Source: Adiantum capillus-veneris (Eukaryota; Streptophyta; Polypodiopsida; Polypodiales; Pteridaceae). From it: DNA of 64,000 nucleotides. The position numbers and the translations under genes were made by a program. Of this stretch, positions 9,579 to 19,988 are shown piece after piece (within the stretch, counting starts at the first letter, position 1; every line of letters starts with the position of its first letter). Location of the stretch: contig CM043946.1 in assembly GCA_014529385.2 (NCBI GenBank), positions 34,306,558 through 34,370,557 on the forward strand, written 5' to 3'. Under the pieces are notes generated by a model that made no database searches, was not told where the DNA came from, and was given only the letters and a program-made list of their open reading frames with translations.

Positions 9579-12500
9579 GTGATTGAGAAGTTAAATGAAT
9601 CTTTAAGCAGCCTGTCAATTCACCTTGCACAAGCTGTAGGTCCAAAGGGACAAGCAAAGAAGTCAGAAGAGAGAGAGCCACGAACTAGGAGAGTCTTGCA
9701 ATGTTGGAATTGCAGAGAGTCTGGACATGGGATGTGTAATTGTCCTTGGCCCCGTGGAGAGCCAGGGAGACCTAACTTGAATTACCCAGTGATGAATGCA
9801 GGAGAAGGAGCTGGTCAACAACCAAGGCTTCTACAAAGGCCAAATGGACCAAGACCACCTCCACAAGGGGTAGAAAGAGTTCCACCTTTGCCAGATCCAA
9901 ATGTGCATGTGGTAGAGGTGACAAATTCAAATGAGGTTGACATGGAAGCCAATGGCATTAAACGTGGCCAAGGAAAAGGTAAAGAGAAAGAGGGTGTCCC
10001 ATCACAGAGTGACCATGGACAAGGCAAGAAGGCAAAGGAGACCAAGGAAGCTAAGAGGACTCGACGTCGTATCAATCTCCAAGACTTCCCTCTTGGACAT
10101 GGTATGGCTCCATACAACCTGTTGGAAGACATGCGAGGTAAGGGTCCTGATATCTCATGGCCTCAATTTCTTGCATTATGTCCACAAGTTAGGAGGGATT
10201 TAACAAGGGCAGTTAGCACTACGAGAAAGGTAAAAGAGAGTGTGCCTGTTGTAAAAATTGCACAAGCGGAAATGAATGAGGACATTACACCGGTGCTAGA
10301 CTGTTACATCAAAGGAAGATTGGTTAGGAAAGGTCTAGTGGATGGGGGTGCACAAATTTGCATCATGACAGAAGGGCTCATGCAAAGACTAGGCATGCAC
10401 ATCCATGAGACACCTGAAATCAAAGTGAAAATGGCAAACAATAGCAAGGCTAGGTGCGTAGGCATTTGTAAAAATGTTTTTGTGGAGGCCTTTGGCATTA
10501 AGAAGGCAGTGGATTTCTATGTCATGTCTACCAAGGGAAATGGTTACCCATTTATCCTAGGAAGACCATGGCTAATGAAAATGCGAGCTTTGCAGGATTG
10601 GGAGAGTGGAAAGCTAATTTGCAGGAATGACAATCACAAGAAGGTTGTCTTTGACATGAAGGAGCAACGCCAAGAGGAGCCCCATGAAGAATCATCTCAA
10701 AGTGAGACGGAAGAAGGTTGGACCGATAGCACTTCAGAAGAAGAAAGTAGCGGCAGCATTACTGAAGAGGAGTCTTCCATTGAAGTCATGGGGGTAAGGT
10801 TTAAGCCAAGCAACCAAGAGACCTCTTGTCAAGGCTTGGAGGAGGTAGGTCCTCAAGAGAACGAAGGTGTTCAAGATGAAGGGATGCTGGAAGGTATGCT
10901 ATCAACAACACTTACAAAGGATGAAAGAGAGGAGTTCAAATGTGTGCTAAGGAAGTTTCCTAGGCTTTTTGATAAAGACTACACCGACGTGCGTGGGGTA
11001 GATGTTGTTCAACACAAGATTGAGTTAAAGCCTGAGGCCACACCTAAGGCTCAAAAGCTACGAAGGCTAGGAGTCATTAAGGAGCAGGCTCTACTCAAGG
11101 AGGTAAGAAAGCTTCTAGCAGCAGGTTTCATTTATCCAGTGGAGAATTCAGAGTGGGTCTCTCCCGTTGTTGTCACTCCTAAGAAAAACGGCAAGTGGAG
11201 GGTGTGTGTGGATTATCGTCCACTTAATGAGGCAACAAAAAGAGATCACTTTCCCCACCCATTTCAGGATGAGATACTAAATAAAGTAGCTGGTCATGAG
11301 AAGTACATTGTGTGTGATGGCTACTCGGGTTACTTTCAAATAGGTATCGCATTGGAGGATCAATTGAAAACAACCTTTATCACTCCTTGGGGTTGTTATG
11401 CTTTTAGAGTCATTCCATTTGGCCTGACAAATGCTCCTGCAACTTTTCAACGCTTCATGAACATGGTGTTTCAAGCATTCTTTGGAAAGTCCATTAGGGT
11501 TTTTACTGATGATTTTTGCATTTATAGCTCAAAATCATTGCATCTACAAAGGGTAGAAGAAGGTTTAAAGAAGCTCTATGACATGGGAGGTCAACTCAAC
11601 CCCGACAAGTGCCATATAGGTGAGGATGAAGTAATCTTGCTTGTTCATAAAGTTTCTTACAAAGGCATTGAAGTGGATCCTTCAAAGGCAAAGGCTCTTA
11701 TTGAGCTACCATCACCCAAGAGTCTTAAGGATGTCATCTCATTCATTCAAAAGGTGAAGTATATGTCACGCTTCATTCACTTAGCCTCGGAGTTACTTCA
11801 CCCTTTGCAAAAGTTGACACAACAAGTAGAATTTGCATGGTCTGATGAGCTTGAAGAGTACTTTTGTAACATTAAAGTCATTTTGTCAGAGCTACCAACA
11901 CTCATGCCTCCTTGTTGGGAGTACACATTCTTTGTTAGCTCTATTGCTGGGAAAGAAACAATTGGTGCTGTGTTGCTACAACAAGATCCCCACAGTACAA
12001 GGATGCGACCCATCTACTTTGCTAGTAGGGTCATGAATGCTTTGGAGAGAGACTACACAGAAGCAGAACTCATGATGCTTTCTCTCATGTTTGCGGTGAG
12101 AAAGTTTAGATCCTACCTGCTACCAAAACCTTTTGTAATTCTCACTACAGAAAATTTGTTCCCTTGGGTGTCATCTCAAATGAATCTTAGTACTAGGATC
12201 TCAAAGTGGATTATGGAGTTGCAAGAGTTTCAATACTCTTTCAAGGTAGAAGATAGTGTGCGTGCACAATTGGCAGGGATTCTCACTTATAGGGTGCACG
12301 AAAAGGAGATTAAGGTGCCTGAAGTAAAGACCCTACCAGTGCCACCACCAAAAAGTATTCCTAATGCTTTTACCTTGTTCTTTAATGGAGCTTTTCGTCG
12401 AGCCACAGGAAAAGCAGGGGGAGGGCTAGTGTTGCTCAACCCAAGTGGAGAGGTGGTCATGAAAGAGAAGTTCAATCTACCAAGTTCAGCTAGCAATAAT

Positions 12501-13778
12501 GAAGCAGAATATGACACTCTACTTCATGGTTTAAAGATGTGCATTGGCCAAGGGATACAACGTCTCATGGTAAAAGGAGATGCACTTCTCATTGTTAAAC
12601 AGATTTTAGGCATTTGGGCATGCAAGAATGAAAGCTTAAGGACAAACGTTCATGCCATTCGTAGGCTATTTAATCAATTTGAGGAGGTGCAATTATATCA
12701 TATTCCTAGGAAACAAAGTGAAGATGTTGATTTACTTGCACAACAAGCCGTTGCATGTGTAAATAAAGAAGTGCAGGTCATCATGGTGGCGGCTGCTGTG
12801 AAGCAACCGAGGTACCAGGGATTGGAGTCATTGGCTCCCATCATTGGCTACATTTTGGAGGGTGAGTTTCCACCAGACTTCACAAAAGCTCAGAAGAGGA
12901 GACTCATGAAGAAGGCAAGCATGTATCTCTTCCTAGAAGGCTCCCTCTATCAAAGAGGGAAGGATCAAGTGTGCAGAAGAGTACCAACTATTGAGGAAAT
13001 TCCAGCCATTCTAAAAGGTTTGCATGAAGAGGCATGTGGTGGTCATTTTGCCCAAGAATCAACTGTGAAGAAGATTTTTCTTGCGGGGTATGTTTGGCCA
13101 AGCTTGCATGTGGATGTTCAACATTGGTGTAAAATCTTTCACAATTGTCAGATAAATGGAAATAGAAGGTTGGTGCATGGCCCGAGGCAAATAGTGCTTG
13201 CAAATGGACCCTTTGAAAAGTGGGGCATTGATGCTATGGGTCCTCTGCCTAGGACAAAAAATGGTAAACTCTACATTCTAGTGGCTGTAGACTATATGAC
13301 TAGGTGGGTGGAAGCACAAAGTGTGGCAAAGGTAAATGAGAAGACAGTGAGCAAATTCGTCTACACTCACATTTGTTGTAGATTTGGCACACCTCTAGAG
13401 ATTGTTTCTGATAATGGTCCAGGGTTTAGGAAGGGATTGCTCACAGAAGTCTGTGAAGAACTTCACATTCTACATCGTCACAGTATACCCTACTATCCCC
13501 AATCAAATGGTTTGGTAGAAAAAGCTAATGGTGTCATTGCAGGCATCATTAGAAAGATGGTGAAAAACAAGACAAAGTTGTGGGATGACTTCTTGGATGG
13601 TGCCTTGTGGGCGTATCGAACCACATATAGGGAAGCCACGGAGTTCACACCATTTCACTTGGTCTATGGTCAAGAGGCTTTGCAGCCTATTGAGCTCAAA
13701 ATTCCAACAATGCGACTTCATGGCAAAGGAGGGCACAAGATGATCAAGAGGTATGGATGGATCGACTTCTTACGTTAG
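9579..13778 (+). CDS. gag-pol: Element B gag C-terminus to integrase, long open frame (1399 codons)
   Basis: One open frame covers the gag zinc knuckle (CWNC then GHGMCNC), an aspartic protease with a DGGA-type active site, reverse transcriptase, native RNase H, archaeal-type RNase H and integrase up to the C-terminal part. It is homologous to residues from about 200 onward of the C polyprotein. Damage visible against C: the RT box reads FTDD instead of FIDD; the first catalytic Asp of the second RNase H is Asn (FNGAF); a zinc-ligand Cys of the integrase HHCC region is Phe (CKIFHNC). A one-base insertion near 13727 ends the frame early. The missing gag start and these changes suggest an inactive protein. 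Confidence 0.9.
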   Translation: MIEKLNESLSSLSIHLAQAVGPKGQAKKSEEREPRTRRVLQCWNCRESGHGMCNCPWPRGEPGRPNLNYPVMNAGEGAGQQPRLLQRPNGPRPPPQGVERVPPLPDPNVHVVEVTNSNEVDMEANGIKRGQGKGKEKEGVPSQSDHGQGKKAKETKEAKRTRRRINLQDFPLGHGMAPYNLLEDMRGKGPDISWPQFLALCPQVRRDLTRAVSTTRKVKESVPVVKIAQAEMNEDITPVLDCYIKGRLVRKGLVDGGAQICIMTEGLMQRLGMHIHETPEIKVKMANNSKARCVGICKNVFVEAFGIKKAVDFYVMSTKGNGYPFILGRPWLMKMRALQDWESGKLICRNDNHKKVVFDMKEQRQEEPHEESSQSETEEGWTDSTSEEESSGSITEEESSIEVMGVRFKPSNQETSCQGLEEVGPQENEGVQDEGMLEGMLSTTLTKDEREEFKCVLRKFPRLFDKDYTDVRGVDVVQHKIELKPEATPKAQKLRRLGVIKEQALLKEVRKLLAAGFIYPVENSEWVSPVVVTPKKNGKWRVCVDYRPLNEATKRDHFPHPFQDEILNKVAGHEKYIVCDGYSGYFQIGIALEDQLKTTFITPWGCYAFRVIPFGLTNAPATFQRFMNMVFQAFFGKSIRVFTDDFCIYSSKSLHLQRVEEGLKKLYDMGGQLNPDKCHIGEDEVILLVHKVSYKGIEVDPSKAKALIELPSPKSLKDVISFIQKVKYMSRFIHLASELLHPLQKLTQQVEFAWSDELEEYFCNIKVILSELPTLMPPCWEYTFFVSSIAGKETIGAVLLQQDPHSTRMRPIYFASRVMNALERDYTEAELMMLSLMFAVRKFRSYLLPKPFVILTTENLFPWVSSQMNLSTRISKWIMELQEFQYSFKVEDSVRAQLAGILTYRVHEKEIKVPEVKTLPVPPPKSIPNAFTLFFNGAFRRATGKAGGGLVLLNPSGEVVMKEKFNLPSSASNNEAEYDTLLHGLKMCIGQGIQRLMVKGDALLIVKQILGIWACKNESLRTNVHAIRRLFNQFEEVQLYHIPRKQSEDVDLLAQQAVACVNKEVQVIMVAAAVKQPRYQGLESLAPIIGYILEGEFPPDFTKAQKRRLMKKASMYLFLEGSLYQRGKDQVCRRVPTIEEIPAILKGLHEEACGGHFAQESTVKKIFLAGYVWPSLHVDVQHWCKIFHNCQINGNRRLVHGPRQIVLANGPFEKWGIDAMGPLPRTKNGKLYILVAVDYMTRWVEAQSVAKVNEKTVSKFVYTHICCRFGTPLEIVSDNGPGFRKGLLTEVCEELHILHRHSIPYYPQSNGLVEKANGVIAGIIRKMVKNKTKLWDDFLDGALWAYRTTYREATEFTPFHLVYGQEALQPIELKIPTMRLHGKGGHKMIKRYGWIDFLR

Positions 13779-14137
13779 TGGAGCTTGAGTGGAAAAGAGA
13801 AGCAGCATATGAGTGCTACAAGAGGAAAGCCACACAAGCGAAAGAAACGCACGACAAGAAACTGAAGGACAAAGGCATCAAGGAAGGAGAGCTTGTGCTA
13901 AGGTATGACAATCGACTTGACAATCGTTTTGATGCCAAGTTTGAAACTAGATGGCAAGGGCCATACATAGTCAAGAAGGCTTTCAATTCTAGTTACTATC
14001 AGCTTATGGACTTGAATGGTAAAGAGCACTCCAGGAAAGTAAACGGGTATCGCTTGAAGCCCTATTTGAGTCGCCTTCTACCAAAGGATCTACCAAAGAT
14101 CTGTCAAAAGGCCACTATCTCATGTAAGTATTGTTAA
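13757..14137 (+). pseudogene. pol: Element B integrase C-terminal tail, out of frame
   Basis: This is the continuation of the integrase after the one-base insertion near 13727. It matches the C-terminal part of the C polyprotein with its basic linker and a YDNR...RWQGPY region typical of gypsy integrase C-terminal domains. It ends at a TAA at 14135, where C reads on for about 40 more codons. Confidence 0.85.
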
Positions 14138-14260
14138 ATGAAGCATGAGTGTAACTCTAGCCAAAATTCTAAGGGGCCAAACAATAAAGATCTCGTCAAG
14201 GACTCTGAAGCACTCTCTTTGGAAAAGATGCTCTATGATGGTACATGAATATACCATCAT

Positions 14261-14276
14261 CCAGGGGGAGGGCTAA
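14261..14276 (+). promoter_or_regulatory. Polypurine tract of element B
   Basis: CCAGGGGGAGGGCTAA lies immediately before the 3' LTR. Element C has a near-identical tract at 27972-27988. Confidence 0.75.
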
Positions 14277-16949
14277 TGATAGCCGTTTTTCGGCTCTTTG
14301 TAATTGCCACAGTGAGTTACCTCACCCTACCAAAATCACCCAAACACTATGGCTATCCCTACCATTTCACTGTACATAGGCGTGCGTGAGTCACGGGACT
14401 TTTCCCATATCTTCTTAAAAAACCCTCATTTAGCTAGTCATTGGGCTAGTTGAGCCAAAAAAATAAAAAATAAAAATAAATAAAAAATATAAGTATATTA
14501 TGGCCCATGCGTATGTAAATATTTCTTTGTATATAGGGCCTAAATAAACGATTTTTTCATAATTATTTTGGTATTTATTTAAATATTTCTACCTAGGTGT
14601 GTGTTATTTATGCTCTGTACATTGCCTCACCATTACCACAATTTTTCTTACCATTTTTCATACTCTTTATTCCATATAGAAATATTTTCATGTAAGCTTC
14701 TCTTATATTTGGTGTAACTCCACCCCAACAAAAATCCAAAAAAACTAGTTTTATTTATGTGTATATTTTTTCACTATTTTGATTTTTCCCTTCCTACATC
14801 TATTTTGTTTTTTTCTAAAAAATTAGAACACCAAAAATATTTATCTTTTTATGGTAGCCTCATAATGAGAGAGATTTCTTTTGACCCCTTTATATTTTTT
14901 CCACTTATATTATTTATATTTGACATGTACATATTTTTTAGACCCCTCAATATTTGATTTTCTTAGTTCTACTATTCACTTATATCCTAATCTCAACAAT
15001 ATCTTCAATTATAGACCTATCAAATAAGGTCAAGGGTAGGTGGCATGCATACATGCACTATGGAGGGCTCACTCTTGGAGGTATTCAAAAGAATCATCCA
15101 AAGAAGGACCCCACAAGGACCTTTGCAGTGGAAACAAACGGTCGGTTTTGCTAAATTTTTAAAGTTCACTTGCTCTCCGAATTTGAAAAGGTGATACAAA
15201 CAAAAGTTGTAGCTCGTGGGCTGAACTTTTGCCTCAAATGTTTTCATATTTTTTTGAGCTACGAGCTGTGAGCTATGATTTTTTTAGTGGACCCCAGTTT
15301 TCCCATGCTATGCAGCCACACTCTCTCTTCCACTTTATCATTTTCCTCTTCCACACACACTTCTCCACTCATCATCCCCATCTCTCTCACCACTCCTCTC
15401 TGCACACTACTCACCTTCTCCTCAACCTTGAAGAATAAGAGAAACCATGGTGAACTCATACCTCCAAAACAAAATTCCATTCCAAAATTGACCACCTAGT
15501 CTCATTTTTCCTCCTCCAAATTACCCATATCTATAAAAAAACCACAAAATTCAGCCTCTTCTCTTAAAAGACAGCATCATGGTGGTTGATTACTTATCTT
15601 CAATTACCTTGTCTCGCAAGGAAGGTCAAGAGTGGAGAAAAAATGTACCGTCAAAGCTAGTGGACCGTCAACAAGCGTCAAAATTGGCCCTACTCAAGAC
15701 ACTTGGAGCATCAACCTTGTAAGAAATCCACCTTTTCTTACCTCTTAAGAGTTTTTCTTCCTTATTTGTATCCTATATGGATACTCCCATTGTAAATATC
15801 CAATTCCATTTGTAAATTAATACTAACTCTACTAACACTAACCCACTATGAAAAGTCCTATCACCTCCATTTCTCTCCTCTCTCTTTCCCCACCAACTTC
15901 TTGATAATTCCAAGCAAAAGAAAATAGATAAATTGCTGAAAATCTAACCCAACCATGGTTAGAGGAGTAACCCTAGCCTTCAAAATTGCTATAAAAGGAG
16001 GGTGTAGCTAGCACAAAAGGGAGAGCCATAAGCAAGAGCACTATGCTATAGCTTGAGAAGCCAAGCTCAACCTCTCTAGAAGGAGCTCTTGAGTGGAAGC
16101 TCATTGTTTTATGCATGTGCATGTGTTGTAATAGGGGATTAGCAAGGGAACTCTATGCCATTGTAAGAGAGAGAGTGATCATTCAATTGAGAGTAGGAAA
16201 TCTATCATTTCTCCTACTAGTGTAAGCCCAACATTAGCTGAATCAAGGAGGGTGGATTTGGACTAAGCTTGGATACCTTGTCTCCCTTCCAACGTGAAGT
16301 AATGGACAACAATGATGCGTAAGTGTCTTGGTGTTTTTTGTTAAGTTCTTGATAGCTTGTCTCTGGTGTTGTCATCAATCTAGCCATAAGTCCCACATAC
16401 TGTAAGAGGGCGACAGGGTGGAGAGGACTCCCTTGGCCTTAAGACAGTGATTGGGGTGGCTTTTCTTGTGATGTGTTGTGGTGAAGTTTACGCAAGCTAT
16501 GTTGAACAAATACTAATCTCACTTTGATTTGTCATGACAGATTTGTAAGAAGGTATTGATGCAACAAGCACCCCCTCCCCCTTTCTCTCTCTTTCTTAAA
16601 TATATAGTTGTGTTTGCTTGATCATTGCCGATACGTTTCAAAGCAGCCCGAGCACTATCTCTCCCTCTCTCTCTCTCTCTCTCTCTCATGTTTTAGGGTG
16701 TGAGAGTATTCCATTGGTGTTAGGGTTAGTGTAAATTCCTTGCTTGTTTGTGGGTTGCTCTAACGATTCTCCTCTTTTGCGTCCTAGTTCGCTCTTAAAC
16801 TAGGTGGTGCCCCTTGTGTAGTTGGGATTTGGCTGTGGGTTTGTTGTTTTGGTTTGTGTTGTGTTGTGCCCCAGCCCCATTGAGCAGCACGGGAGCCTTG
16901 AAGGGTGTCTAGAGGCCACTCTTCTTGTTGCCCGCCCCAGACCGCCTCA
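14277..16949 (+). repeat. Element B 3' LTR
   Basis: Runs from TGATAGCC to GCCTCA and is followed by the CTAG target duplication at 16950-16953. It differs from the 5' LTR by scattered substitutions and numerous one-base indels, clearly more than separate the two LTRs of element C. TATA box at 15990. Confidence 0.93.
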
Positions 16950-16953
16950 CTAG

Positions 16954-17136
16954 TAATCTCTCCTTCTCTTACTTATGTTAATTAAGAGAAATATTTTATA
17001 TATGTGTGAGAGTGCTTGATGTGATCTTGGCTAATCCTTGAGTGGTTGTTTGGTAATTTACATGCTATTTGTGTTGGGAGTGTTTGAAGTCATCCATTCC
17101 TTGTACACACACTAAGGTTAATGCTTCATTCATAGT

Positions 17137-17190
<54 letters not shown>

Positions 17191-17305
17191 TGTAGCGGTC
17201 CTAGCCCACGCTTCCAAGACTAGGTGGTGCCCTTATCTCATTTCCCTTGTGGCGCAATGGAGTTTGTTTTGGTGTAGAGGCCGCCATTCCAAATTTCTTT
17301 CGTCA
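16954..17305 (+). repeat. Family A middle LTR, second part
   Basis: Continuation of the LTR begun at 3501, matching 36965-37305 of the right LTR and ending in CA. It holds a (CT)n tract at 17139-17187. Near 17090 it has nine extra bases relative to the right LTR. Confidence 0.92.
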
Positions 17306-17310
17306 TAAAT

Positions 17311-17322
17311 TGGTGCCCCCAC
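17311..17322 (+). promoter_or_regulatory. Primer-binding site of element A
   Basis: TGGTGCCCCCAC lies five bases after the LTR end. The same 12-mer occurs at the equivalent position in element C. This shows that the middle LTR also serves as the 5' LTR of the A copy to its right. Confidence 0.8.
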
Positions 17323-17355
17323 GGAGGAGTTCTCAAGCAGTGCTCTGTCAATCCT

Positions 17356-17859
17356 ATGAAGGAAGATCCATCAAATTCTCCGAGACTTCCACTATGGTCT
17401 CCCCAAGAAGCTCGAGAAAAGAAGCGTCTTTATCGACAAACGGCACGTATGCGGGTAAAGAGAGTTAACTACACACACCCTTCTTTGCTTCAAGGAAGAT
17501 CTTGTAGTCATCAAGTCCCTAGGTGAAAAAATTGTGTTGAGTGCTTTGTGGCTAGTGTGAAGACACTTCCTTTGAAGCCTCGACTTCAGGTGGTGAAAGC
17601 ACTCTCAAACTCGGGTATTAACAAGTTTTTGGAGGGGGAGCTACACATCAATGTGGTGCGGTATTGGCAAGAGGCTACATATGGTGATGCACTCCAACTA
17701 CTACTAGCAAGAAGGCTCAAGGTGGTTGAGAGGGTAGCCATCGAACCCTATGAACTCTACAAAGCTGAAGATGGTCACACCAAAGCTAGGCTAATCACTG
17801 GTGAGCAAATTCTTCGCATCTCTCAAATGGTGGGATCCAAGAGAGCTCAACTTCAATGA
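17356..17859 (+). pseudogene. Element A leader ORF, divergent member of the larger accessory family (about 167 codons, one TGA)
   Basis: A frame from ATG at 17356 runs to 17859 with one TGA at 17524. The first part is basic. The part after the stop has no ATG of its own. Residues LPLKP...QVV and the following Leu/Val-rich body line up with LPIEL...QVV and LDEDV...IVRRLP of the two larger leader ORFs of element C, so I read it as a distant homologue. That alignment is by eye. It precedes two 70-aa ORFs and, beyond inserted element C, gag. Function unknown. The lone TGA may be decay (for example CGA to TGA) or part of an unrecognised junction. Confidence 0.6.
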
Positions 17860-17892
17860 AGTGCTTCATGGAAGTTTGTATTTAATGCACCA

Positions 17893-18102
17893 ATGAATAA
17901 TCCCATTTTCTACAACTTTCAATCAGTTCAGAATATTAGGGTGAATGTGCGCATTGATAGAAAGATTTTTTTCCAACAAAGATTGGTCTTCTATTTTGGA
18001 GCTGAGAGGTTGAGAGAGATATTGTTGTCCCCTGACCCTATAATATTTCCTATTTTGGAGTATAATGTATCTTTTGATGTTCACATCTTCATCTTGCTTT
18101 AA
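17893..18102 (+). CDS. Element A leader small ORF 1 (69 aa, unidentified accessory family)
   Basis: ATG to TAA, intact. It shares the core RKIxFQQR, then FGAxR, EIL, an SP-P stretch and the terminal DVHIFIL with the second small ORF of element C (21326-21544). It is also a paralog of the next ORF, nine bases downstream. Conservation of the amino-acid pattern between two otherwise diverged element families argues for a real protein. I see no signal peptide, catalytic motif or membrane segment. Possible roles such as nucleic-acid or capsid accessory factor are guesses. Confidence 0.65.
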   Translation: MNNPIFYNFQSVQNIRVNVRIDRKIFFQQRLVFYFGAERLREILLSPDPIIFPILEYNVSFDVHIFILL

Positions 18103-18111
18103 GCATACTCC

Positions 18112-18319
18112 ATGAATCATAGGGATTTATATGGACCTTTCCAACCTCTTGCTAGACAAACTGTGCATATAATAGCTAGCACAAAGCTTAGGTTCCAAAA
18201 CATTATAAGGAACTTACTAGGCCCTCGTCGTCTAGCTGAGATTAATGCATCTATCAATCCATTTTTTCTACCCTTAATAAGATATGATTTGGGCCTAAAC
18301 GTTTTCATCTTTGTGCTGT
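18112..18319 (+). pseudogene. Element A leader small ORF 2 (about 70 aa), split at its stop codon by element C
   Basis: The ORF begins ATG AAT CAT and is homologous to the first small ORF of element C (21092-21304), sharing the FQxxIR, EINAS-NPF and LPLIRYD patterns and an FIFVL end. Element C is inserted after base 18319. If C and one copy of the CTGT duplication are set aside, the frame ends within two codons at the TGA at 30684-30686, the same relative position as in the homologue. The ORF was therefore intact before the insertion. Confidence 0.7.
18316..18319. repeat. Target-site duplication of element C, left (CTGT)
   Basis: CTGT precedes the TG of the 5' LTR and recurs at 30678-30681 right after the terminal CA. 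As in element B the duplication is 4 bp under the TG...CA reading. Confidence 0.85.
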
Positions 18320-19929
18320 TGATAGCCATTTTTCGGCTCTCCATAATTGCCATACTAGATTACTCCACCCTACCAAATTCACCCAAACGCTATGGCTATC
18401 CCTACCATTTCACTGTACATAGGCGTGTGTGAGTTAGGGGGCTTTTCCCATATCTTCTTAAAAACCCTCAGCTAGCTAGTCACTGGGCTAGGTGAGCCAA
18501 AAAAAAAATAAAAATAATAAAAATAAAAGTATATTATGGCCTCTTTGTGTGTAAATATTTCATTGTATATATGGCCTAAATATAGGGATTTTTTATAATT
18601 ATTTTGGTATTTTATTTAAATATTTCTACTTAGGTGTGTGTTTTATTAAACCTATGTACACCTTCTTTCATCCTCTTACACCATAAGTATATTTTTTGCC
18701 AATATGTACATATTGTAACCTCATATTTTTCCTTTATACAAATCACTCCCACATTTTCACCCTCACCCTCGTGAAAACAAAAAATTGATTTCTACTCATT
18801 GGTTACTTTTATTATATTATTTACTTGCATACCTTTTCCTCTTTCACCCAAAATAATTCAAGGAGGGATCATATCATATGATTCCAATATCTTTCCATAT
18901 CCATAACTCCTCCATATTTTTATTATTATTTTTACTCATTATTCTAACACCATGTGCTCATTGAGCTAAAGTCCATGAATAGTCCATACACTAGTCCCAC
19001 CATGTATATATTTCTTTATTCACCAATAATCCTCCTCCATGCATGTGTCAAGGGCAACTTGGATGCTTTGTATTATGATATGACAAAGGAGGGGCTCACT
19101 CTTGGATGCATTGTACAAATTCAACAAAGTAGGGGGCCACATAAAGACTTTTGCAGGCATAAAAAACAGGCTTTTTGGTGAGAATTTTGGCACCTATCTC
19201 CACTCCGAATTTGGAGCGGTGGTCAAAAGAGAAAATGTAGCCCACACTCTGAATAATCACCTCAAATTGTTTCATGATTTTTGGAGCTACCACCGGTGAG
19301 CTATGATTTTTTGAGTGGACCCCAGTCTGCCCACTTTTCTCACAAGTAGCCCTTAGTCTTCTCTCACCCTTCCACACACCTACTCACTCTTACACATCCC
19401 TCCCTCTCCTTCCCTCACTCAAACCTGCAATTTCCATGGCTTCTCCCACCCTCTTCACCATTACCCTTCTCTCTCATCCCTATAGTTCTTTTATGAACCT
19501 CTACATACATACACCCTCTCCATGTCTCTCTCTATTGCTTCTATGTTACAATTTCATTTACCTCTCCTAAAATATCTAAAATTCAGCATCTTAACCATGA
19601 TAACTTCTGCAAATTGAGGATTTTTCATCAACAAATCCTCTTTTCATCGTGGTGGTCAACCGTGGCGGCGGCGTAAAGAAGCGAAGAAGAAGAAGAAGAC
19701 CAGCGGTCATTTTTTCCACAATCTACATAAGGGTGAGTTCAAGCTTCTTCAAAGCTTCACCATCTCAATGATTCTCTTTTAATTCACCCCTCTTCCTTCA
19801 TCAAATCAACTCACTCTACCCATTGTAAATGTAACATTAACTTTCTAGTGATTACTAACGACTAACATACTAACACAAAATAGCATTGACCTAACCATAA
19901 AAGACACCTCACCTCAAGACATGTATAGT

Positions 19930-19988
<59 letters not shown>

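Larger units (their letters stand above)
4613..16949 (+). mobile_element. Element B, Tat-like Ty3/gypsy retrotransposon (12.3 kb), inserted in the A LTR
   Basis: Both ends are defined by LTRs of about 2.7 kb (4613-7311 and 14277-16949), a primer-binding site, a polypurine tract and a CTAG target duplication. An empty site in the sister A LTR confirms the boundaries. The internal region follows the order small leader ORFs, gag, protease, RT, native RNase H, archaeal RNase H, integrase. It is a close relative of element C inside, but its LTRs belong to a different subfamily. Several single-base indels in the leader and gag, and one in integrase, make it non-autonomous. Confidence 0.95.

Noticed and set aside
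18954-19377. Frames on both strands repeated at 28623-29046
   Set aside because: Copies of the same LTR segment of element C; overlapping frames on both strands point to chance.
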